A stretch of 64,000 nt of DNA from Pseudopyrenochaeta lycopersici (Eukaryota > Ascomycota > Dothideomycetes > Pleosporales > Pseudopyrenochaetaceae): the NCBI GenBank assembly GCA_003313425.1, contig NHZP01000014.1, forward strand, positions 1,269,138-1,333,137. The letters run 5' to 3'. Below the pieces are notes generated by a model. The model was not told the DNA's origin. It was given only the letters and a program-made list of their open reading frames with translations, and did not search any database. Below are positions 58,601 to 64,000 of this stretch, piece after piece; within the stretch, counting starts at the first letter, position 1, and every line of letters begins with the position of its first letter. The position numbers and the translations under genes were made by a program.

Positions 58601-60060
58601 GTTCTCCAAAACGGCGTTGTACCACTCAGCGAACGGGCATAGATTCATCCCCACCGAATGAGCAAGCCCTCCTCAAGCCCATGCCACACAAGATCGGCCA
58701 AGGCCCGTGGGCGAAGGAAGTCGAAGTTGCCTTTTACAAAAGCACACTAAAACAAGCATGGCTAGGTTGTATGCCTATCTTTAGTCGCCCAAGTCACTTC
58801 GAGCGCGACAGAGTGATCGAGGAGAGGAAAAAGATTTTGGCCCACATCACGAGCGAAGAAGCAGAACTCAACAGACGCTTTGATTCCCGCCACCGGCTGC
58901 ACGGTATAGATAAAGAGTTCGTACGCTGGAGAAACGTTGGCTGCCAGCTTTGTTACGCGGACAGTGGGAAGATGGAGCCCGATCACCTACTTGAGCACTG
59001 CAACCGTCACCGTAGCTCCGCAAGAGCTCGACAAATTTTCGATTGGCTTCAAGCGCTCGAGCTTCCACGGCGCTCAAGGGGTGCTAGCTGGTGCGATTTA
59101 TGCTCCATGACTGAATTTGTGTGTGCAGATATCATTACAGGCGTCCGGCTAGGTGACGCCAAGCACGAGGCCGAAAGAAGTTATTGGAGAGAGCAGGCGG
59201 AGAAGTCGCTTGACGGGGATGGGAAATGCCAAATGAAGCTGGTAGTAAAGAGGACTATTGCTGCACTTTGTGCTTACGATGAACACATCCTTGGAGCCTT
59301 TTTGATGGAAAGACTTAGTGAGGAGAACGGAGTAGATATCATGGCGAAGAATCAGGTAGAGTTCTGGTTCCGGCAACGCGTCTCTCTGGGTGGCAGTGCA
59401 GTCTTGAGGCTTCTTTTCGTGTTTGAAATGCTTATAAGTGCTTTCAACTTCAGACGATCCCAGCCATCAGCGACAAAGAGCCCTAATTCAAGCGTAATCT
59501 CCCCACTGCTATGTGGTTACGGCTGGGACAACGACGATGAAGTACAGGGCTGGCACAACACGTTGAAGTGGTGGATGGGAAAATGTGGATTCTGTGCTGG
59601 ACGCGGGCTCGAAGATACCAAGATCAATCACAGTTTGAGCAACTGTAGGCGCGGGGGATTAACACAGCGGTCGATCCGCATGGGCGAAGCCATCTTTCTT
59701 GAAGGTTTCAAAGCGAAAGGTGGTTGTGCGAGGTGCGCTGTGCCTCGAGAAATTTGTGACAGGTGGGCAAAATCAAGCGACGGAGTCTGGAGAGAGCAAC
59801 CTCTGGAACGTTGTCAATACGGGCGCTTGGTATACGATACAGTTGTCGGGCTATACCAATGTACCGATACAAGGTACGCCTTCGACTTGTTGACAACGAT
59901 AGAAGAGGAGGGTGAGGAGGAGTACCGTGACCTGGACGATGTTGACGTGACCATGTGGCTATGTAGGAAGTTGGTTGTTGCCAACGTTGAAGGTACTGAG
60001 ATGCTGCGACAGCTTTGGGTATGGACGCAAATGCTACAAAAGGCACGCTTAGAGTACTAA
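55669..60060 (+). CDS. OrsD-type zinc-finger protein with tyrosine-recombinase-like core
   Basis: An intact 1463-aa frame without introns. N-terminus: two C2H2-like fingers (C27, C30, H44, H49 and C95, C98, H111, H116) in the arrangement of the OrsD/DUF3505 family (PF12013). Residues 390-450 are acidic and probably disordered. Residues 700-960 match the conserved core of large fungal OrsD proteins (LGGQAPRGTELSALEHCN, AWQSGHRPLQRGMSYG, SNEWHKFL) and fit the tyrosine-recombinase pattern: R749, K783, R869-T-Y-R872, H912, Y921. A basic Ser-rich linker follows near residue 975-990 (KRKVPSSSSDSSPKRR). The C-terminal ~370 residues hold several CxxC pairs (CQLCYAD, CDLC, CGFCAG, CARC). No Walker A or DExx helicase motif is seen, though many relatives I recall carry a RecQ-type helicase there. 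It lies directly after a RIPped LTR element and is itself unmutated. Function is inferred: possible recombinase of a mobile element. Confidence 0.72.
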   Translation: MTAQLGLRELLEQLNLHVNEPEPVIICRLCKFALHGTSKSIADHVVEKHNHSRYITKQLRELLKPYNILGPRELRLRPDHSPPHPYLANHLGNACKHCGHKTTSIDLMGRHLSAKHGVKRKSLTWLHDHVSRGLMLQSWDHNGAYGYWIVKQDRTSATRSSVVDSSLQQTSAPRLQRLEQLHLKELERMNRRRTNATNDLGGCDMALNTNWMRRTGWAETFAGAERRLLVQLAQIPVVTVRNLHLGLYGGVDLYSCKEDEYRLSLLVAALDQVFDRCEDTVRYTDVSIRCLLRSSYPDRTYKAPFELVGRKATTQRYRRIFKMVFCFCVRFWRLDKCARQNLLRRSLPKEQDESLHQLWFDQAWSLMPEMKTKEAEPRAYQLKSGPPNLETWESISEDESDESASVITDDGEEEFESAESLLMTASEFEEPSKSHSFSKRNGREALSRAERMKRRQSTSMAHAASALDSRRDHETPQPFEKKEATWSSLLEDMLFRFVYFLSTEEYEDGTPSSTLLIYSSGVLGLTQGGSTFERAGNYTSKLSAMIYCVRMIILEATLPRFAHVGLGWSVRPRHGQVELLNQARGKNLCLGSPTPMNELLSLRDYGRVSSRSEGPSFRVTWSQDGQVVSWEKHSLSMAKFRQISHDSIQDTLAVCSELMYGWSPPIDLGSIRDHLADTSAGYSFVTDSANGLSESYLELSRRASLATVNGLLADDDWDDQAVRRYLELYSQMTELMMLSLYLLGGQAPRGTELSALEHCNGSSTSRGVCVYSRKMALIFRHAKSRRSTNHEFYVVRFMPDEVGRLLYYYLVFIRPFVCMLHREFHAGDIDSTLLFSLPTVPKEPLKTSVLTKALERQTTSTVGFRLSVRTYRQLVIAVTDKHIRHISEPFNRHDDRSTKADPNVAYAWQSGHRPLQRGMSYGIDGAFPDTLQPALLNIYEWASNEWHKFLQLEPAAHNACIETIEGQKRKVPSSSSDSSPKRRCTTQRTGIDSSPPNEQALLKPMPHKIGQGPWAKEVEVAFYKSTLKQAWLGCMPIFSRPSHFERDRVIEERKKILAHITSEEAELNRRFDSRHRLHGIDKEFVRWRNVGCQLCYADSGKMEPDHLLEHCNRHRSSARARQIFDWLQALELPRRSRGASWCDLCSMTEFVCADIITGVRLGDAKHEAERSYWREQAEKSLDGDGKCQMKLVVKRTIAALCAYDEHILGAFLMERLSEENGVDIMAKNQVEFWFRQRVSLGGSAVLRLLFVFEMLISAFNFRRSQPSATKSPNSSVISPLLCGYGWDNDDEVQGWHNTLKWWMGKCGFCAGRGLEDTKINHSLSNCRRGGLTQRSIRMGEAIFLEGFKAKGGCARCAVPREICDRWAKSSDGVWREQPLERCQYGRLVYDTVVGLYQCTDTRYAFDLLTTIEEEGEEEYRDLDDVDVTMWLCRKLVVANVEGTEMLRQLWVWTQMLQKARLEY

Positions 60061-60670
60061 GATTTTAGAGTACTTTTGGGGTCGTCATAACGACGCTAGA
60101 TCTCTACCAAGTAGCTAGAGTACAATGATGCTGCAGCATATCAGCCCTAGTTCTTCTAATAAGTACCCTTAAAAATGTACTGTTACGAGAAGGAGCGAAG
60201 ACATTGATCAAAATATACGGTTGCTTACATTACGCGATGTCATTGTAATTCTATTGCTACTCGTGTAGAATACGCATCCTTAACCTTCGGACAGGTAGAC
60301 AAAGGCTTAGAACTACTTGATAATGCTTTCTTGAAGACTTTGGCGTCTTGGTCTGCAAGCAGCATGGTACTGCAGTCGTTAATCTCGACACGTATCCCCT
60401 GCAGCATCATACTATGTACCTAAACTGTACCTTTAGGGTTATGTTAGGTTGCCCCCAGGGGCAAGAATTGAGTTGGCCTCCGGGGGCAAGACCCTAGGGG
60501 GGTTAACAAGCGTGGGAAGTAATGCCTGCCCCTAGGGGCAAGATGCCTGTGCGAACAACGTAGCTTCGCGAACTTCAAAACTTTATATAGCCTTCCCACC
60601 TACCACTCTATAGCGTGCCTATTCCATAAGAAGCTATTTTCCTAGGCTCTATTATACAAAAACCGCTCCT
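60061..60670. repeat. 3' flank of the OrsD gene with clustered GCCCC(T/C)AGGGGC palindromes
   Basis: Three palindromic boxes lie within 95 bp: TTGCCCCCAGGGGCAA (60449-60464), GGCCTCCGGGGGCAAG (from about 60475) and TGCCCCTAGGGGCA (60527-60540). They are preceded by TTTAGGGTTATGTTAGG. The first is related to 21687-21713 in inverted orientation. No gene seen in this stretch. Confidence 0.7.
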
Positions 60671-61201
60671 ATGAAACGCAAAGGCGATAAAACGGCTGTT
60701 AAGGGAAGGAAGAAGCAACGAGTAGAGGTGAAAGATGTAGACTCCGTTCACGAGCAGGCTGAGCCATATCGACTGGCTACTGCTAGGTTTCCAATCGATG
60801 TGCTTACTTCAGAGTAGACGACTGGCACCAACCGGTCCATCAACGAACACCACAAGCGCCGCCTCTGCCAGACATTCAGAGAAGTAGGCGTCCTTCGCAG
60901 AAATGAAAGCCGCCGACTGCGGGTTGCTTGCACAAAAGCGCAAGTGCACCAGATGCTTGACTATCTCAGGCTGAGAGAAAGCGGAGTTCCGAGCGATCGT
61001 AGTGGCCAGCGAACTGAGGGAGGAGATGATGCGGATTGGCCATCGTTCGAAGACTGGAGTAGCGTTGTTGGACAGAGGGCAGAACCTATGGCGTGCAACC
61101 ATCGAGTAGAGGCCTTAAAGGAATATTTGCATGGTTCTCAGTCTGCGCATAGGGGGCGGTGGTGGATTGGTGACATCTACGACAAAGGTTCCATCCCTTA
61201 A
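60671..61201 (+). pseudogene. ParB-like fungal protein, truncated, one internal stop
   Basis: From ATG (60671, MKRKGDKTAVKGRKK) the frame is open for 48 codons, then TAG at 60815-60817, then open again in the same frame to 61201. After the stop the text HKRRLCQTFREVGVLRR, RLRVACTKAQVHQMLDYL, WPSFEDWSSV, HRVEALKEYL and WWIGDIYDKG follows the order of a multicopy fungal family I recall, whose GQHRxxAL box resembles the ParB/Srx fold (G-x-H-R-x-x-A). Here the box reads ACNHRVEAL. Relatives continue past DIYDRDTLP for a long C-terminal part; this copy stops at GSIP. With the internal stop and lost C-terminus it is a relic. The link to ParB is by motif only. Confidence 0.55.
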
Positions 61202-61502
61202 GCCGCAGCAGCTAAGACGAGCTAACCCTAACGGCAGACGCAAAAAAAAAAGCTCATAGGTAGCTGTTATTAAGAGCTGAGTTTTTGGGACGGGCTCTTA
61301 AGTGGCCGGGACCACGTCTAACCGAAAAACCTTGCCTAAATGCGAGATACTGTCGTTGTTCCGCTGCTGACTGTCAAGGTCTATAGGCAGGATATTTAAG
61401 TAGAAGCGTCCGCGAACTAATGCAGTCTTTGGGTCTGGTCTTGAGCGAAGACCACACAAGGAAGATTATCCACAATATGCTTGTAAGACTACGCTGTGTA
61501 AT
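61202..61502. other. Intergenic, nothing recognised
   Basis: Normal GC with an A9 run near 61241. No frame or repeat of note. Confidence 0.5.
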
Positions 61503-62306
61503 TTAAACAGCTACTAACACGGTAAGAGCTGCAAAAAGCCAGACAAGAGGTGTGCTGTGTAGTAACTCGCCGTGGTTCTTATTCTCGTTCTTGTTCTCGC
61601 TGTCAAAGTTTACAGTAATATTCATAGCCGGCCTCGTTGACTTGGGCCTAGCCTCCCGAGTTTTGCGCGCTTTCTCAGACCCAGTCCTAGTAGGTCTCTT
61701 GCTTTTTGATCGTTCCAGGCTTCTTTTTACCTCCTGTTTGCTTGGTGCATTGTACACGTTCCCTGCGACGGTGTGTAGGCTAGCCCACGGCTCCACAAAC
61801 AACGCTGCCGGGTCCTCAGGTTGGCCATCTGTTGTGTTTAGAAGAAGCTGTGTAGAGCCATCCAGTAGAGGCAGGTTACTAGTTGGCAATTCCATAGCAT
61901 AAGGTGCCTGCGAGGAGGGCTTTTTTGGGTTGACAAGCTCGTACACCATCTTGCCCGCGAGAAACGTAAGCTGATGGGAGGACACCAGACCCGACTGCAT
62001 AGAGCAAAGAGACGGAGAGGATGCATTGCATCTGGCCTCATCAACCAGAAGGAGCGTGTAGGAGCCAGGAAGCCTCTGCTCTGTGCCTATCCTTACAGCC
62101 ACGGCAGGATCTATGGTGGCTGCGGGGCCTACGTGTTAGGGTCATGTTGCTGTGCACAGCGTAGATAGCAACTCACGCTCCACGGGGATGCCAACACCGC
62201 CACTAGCAACCGCCGTGTTGAATTCTACGGTAAGATTATCCATGGCTATGCCTCTTACAGACTGTAAAAGGCCAGCCATCAGAACTGTACGACAAGTGAA
62301 GTGCAT
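61503..62306 (-). CDS. Secreted PEBP-like protein with hydrophobic C-terminal tail
   Basis: Two exons, 62306-62177 and 62128-61503, give 251 aa. The 48-bp intron is canonical: GTGAGT, branch CCCTAACAC, acceptor GTAG. It removes two in-frame stops. The protein begins with a signal peptide (MHFTCRTVLMAGLLQSVRGIA). The segment VEFNTAVASGGVGIP, then RLPGSYTLLLVDEA, then APYAMELPTSNLPL and STQLLLNTTDGQPED, follows the order of phosphatidylethanolamine-binding proteins (ligand-strand Y-T-L-x-M-V-D, later P-x-Y and Q-L-L-x-x-x-Q-P), although the usual DPD and HW residues are absent. After a Lys/Arg/Ser-rich linker the last 17 residues are hydrophobic (TPLVWLFAALTVLVAV), which suggests GPI anchoring or a membrane tail. 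Biological role unknown. Confidence 0.6.
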
Positions 62307-63374
62307 TTTTGGTAGGCAGGCGTAAGAGGAGATAGATAGACAAATAGGAGGACAGGACGTTTAGGCTGGGTAGGTAAGAATAGACGAAAGAAAAGAGAAA
62401 GGGGCACAGCGAATCCAAAGATGAAGGAAATGCAGCAGAGACAGATGCCGAAAGAGCGTCGGTTTTTTGTAGCCGTTACCTCGCTGCCGCATATCGCATA
62501 CGGACTTGGTGTAAAGCGCAGCACAAGGTAAAGACAGCATACCTAACACTAGCGTTTCTCTACGTCCCTGCTGCATCATGCAAAGACCTTAGTTGTCAAC
62601 AAAACAGCATAGCGAGAATAGCTAAACGTCCAAGTAACTAGCATGTCAGTAAATCCCGACTGTTGGGCCTGTGTTGGGGAAGTGAGAACCAGCGGTTGAA
62701 ACAGTTCGCCAAGGGAGGTGCAGTGGAGACGCACAGACTGTTAGAGGTCGGAGTAAATGCACGAGCTGCGCTAAGACACTTACAGCAGCTTCTAGAAGGC
62801 TTTGAAACACTACACAGACCAGACAGGTGTTTCTTAGCCGCTGATCCTGTTACCCAATACGGCTGCTTCGTTTATGCCCCCTTCTGTTCAGTGTGGTGAT
62901 TAATTAGCGCGATTGTGTCAAGTTCGGCCGCGTTATGCCGAATAGGCCGTGCACTGGGGGTGCTAGGGAAGTACCGTTCATGCCAAGGCAATGCGGGTCT
63001 AGTCATTGTTGTCGTCTATGTCGCGACGTCCCTGCCAAGAACAAACCCTACGAGTTTCTTCAAGAGCCTCCCTTATTATACGATTGTTTTTGCTGACAAA
63101 CAGATAGGTTTGAAGGGCTATCGTTTATGCGTCTGGCTTGGTAGCTAACATGTCGAAACGATGCAAGCAGCTTGGCATGTTAGGGGCACGATTTTCGTCC
63201 TTATAGGAGGTATCTTGAAAGGATATAAAATAAGCATCTTTTACCCTAATTAGAACTCATATCATTAGCATCTCTCTATTTCATTTCTAGACACGCATCT
63301 TCTGTGAATGATTTCACTCAGCGCTCTTTTCCCTAACTTCAAGACTACCAATCCTTAACAAAGCCCCGTTCACT
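62307..63374. other. Intergenic region with TATA box of the repeat-protein locus
   Basis: This includes the promoter side of the PEBP-like gene. Plus-strand frames at 62663-62899 and 62915-63148 have no recognised domain and are not called. TATAAAA at 63224-63230 lies about 145 bp before the ATG at 63375 and is a plausible promoter for the next locus. Confidence 0.5.
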
Positions 63375-64000
63375 ATGCGAGCATCAACGGTCGCGGCCAT
63401 TTTGGCGTTTACTGCAGGCATGACTGCTAATGCCGCACCTGTTGTCCTCTCAGAGGGGTCTCTCTGATAGCCTCCCGTCTGGGCTTCTAACCACGGTTGG
63501 CCTTGATGTACCTGCAGGTGTTGATGATCTGTAGGTCCCACACAGCGAACAATATACTAGGTTACTAACAGCATCAGGAGCCAGACAATCCGAGACCAGA
63601 GTTCTGAGGAGGCCCAGGCGGTTGCAAAGAGAGAGCCACAGCGAGGCCGGGGCCGCGGTGGACGTGGCCGGGCGGGTCGTGTTGGCGGTGTTGTTGAGGG
63701 TGTAACTGAGGGGATTGGCGGCGCAGCAGACGCAATTTTCATCGGGGCAGACGATCCAGGACCAGACATCTCAAGAGGCGCAGCCAGTGGCGAAGAGAGA
63801 GAGCCACAGCGAGGCCGGGGCCGCGGTGGACGTGGCCGGGCGGGTCGTGTTGGCGGTGTTGTTGAGGGTGTAACTGAAGGTATCGGCGGTGGTGGCAGAT
63901 GGAATCTTCATCGGACAGACGATCCAAGACCAGACGTCTGAGGAATCGCAGCCAGTAGCGAAGAGAGAGCCACAGCGAGGCGAGGACGTGGTGGACGCGG
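63375..64000 (+). CDS. Candidate secreted Kex2-processed repeat protein, incomplete (3' end outside window)
   Basis: ATG at 63375 opens a classic signal peptide (MRASTVAAILAFTAGMTANA) followed by APVVLSEGSL and a TGA after 30 codons. The tandem repeats from 63582 are in the same frame as this ATG. An ACTAAC box with a CAG 14 bp further on (63582-63584) precedes them, so an intron could join signal peptide and repeats; a convincing donor is not seen. Repeat 1 reads TIRDQSSEEAQAVAKR, then EPQRGRGRGGRGRAGRVGGV, then VEGVTEGIGG. Lys-Arg is the Kex2 cleavage signal. Unit 2 keeps the EPQRG core in frame although its linker is shifted; unit 3 is out of frame with unit 2. It may be a precursor of secreted peptides (KEP/dikaritin-like) or a broken version of one. 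Confidence 0.35.
63582..64000. repeat. Tandem repeat, 166-167 bp units, continuing beyond the window
   Basis: Units start CAGACAATCCGAGACC (63582), CAGACGATCCAGGACC (63748) and CAGACGATCCAAGACC (63915). Each contains GAGCCACAGCGAGGC; the first two then share GGGGCCGCGGTGGACGTGGC. Units 1 and 2 are nearly identical over the GC-rich core. Unit 2 has a 2-base addition in AGAGAGAG before the core. The third unit is cut by the window edge. Confidence 0.93.

Noticed and set aside
61600..62130. Plus-strand frames over the PEBP-like gene
   Set aside because: Shadow frames; the minus strand has signal peptide, canonical intron and tail.
62663..63148. Two plus-strand frames of about 77 codons
   Set aside because: No recognisable motif; starts are weak and the frames do not join.
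63557..63927. Minus-strand Pro/Arg-rich frames over the tandem repeats
   Set aside because: Mirror of the GC-rich repeat; the plus strand has the signal peptide in the same frame.

Overview
The window looks like part of a filamentous ascomycete (Pezizomycotina) genome. The genes have short introns (48-127 bp) with CTAAC/CTAAT-type branch points, the protein families are fungal, and the sequence alternates between GC-balanced gene islands and very AT-rich blocks. The AT-rich blocks carry the mark of repeat-induced point mutation (RIP): C-to-T and G-to-A changes only, with CAA/CAG codons turned into TAA/TAG. I cannot name the species.

Layout. 1-600: 3' end of a GH78 alpha-L-rhamnosidase. 1-9.7 kb: an unidentified RIP-degraded repeat (X) interrupted by a young, almost intact Ty1/copia element (1660-6902) and by a Fot1/pogo DNA transposon (6921-8766). 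9.7-16.6 kb: a complete but dead Ty3/gypsy chromovirus (family A). 16.6-21.7 kb: AT-rich debris, a long compound microsatellite and a 5'-truncated gypsy (family B). 21.7-36.9 kb: a gene island with an M14 carboxypeptidase, a broken HET gene beside a solo LTR, a PAF-acetylhydrolase-like lipase, a cytochrome P450, a choline/GABA-type permease and a fungal rhodopsin-fold membrane protein. 36.9-55.5 kb: a second AT-rich block with a full-length gypsy B (itself carrying a solo LTR and a 472-bp MITE), a second copy of repeat X, a third gypsy B fragment, a gypsy of family D and the 5' part of another LTR element (E). 55.5-64 kb: a non-RIPped island holding a 1463-aa OrsD-type zinc-finger protein, a broken ParB-like gene, a secreted PEBP-like gene and, at the window edge, a tandem-repeat locus with Lys-Arg sites behind a signal peptide.

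Most notable observations: (1) the OrsD-type protein carries residues that line up with the active site of tyrosine recombinases (R749, K783, R869-x-x-R872, H912, Y921, with the usual 9-residue H-to-Y spacing) and lacks the helicase I would expect in relatives, so it may be the recombinase of a mobile element. (2) Three different gypsy families each keep an extra antisense reading frame between the chromodomain and the 3' LTR; in-frame stops there are TAA/TAG only. (3) The copia gag and pol are in one frame separated by a single UGA in the context UGA-CUA-G, a known readthrough signal. (4) The terminal 166-bp tandem repeats could encode a Kex2-processed secreted repeat peptide.

I see no strong evidence for a single biosynthetic pathway. 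The P450, lipase, permease and membrane protein form an accessory-looking island between transposon blocks.
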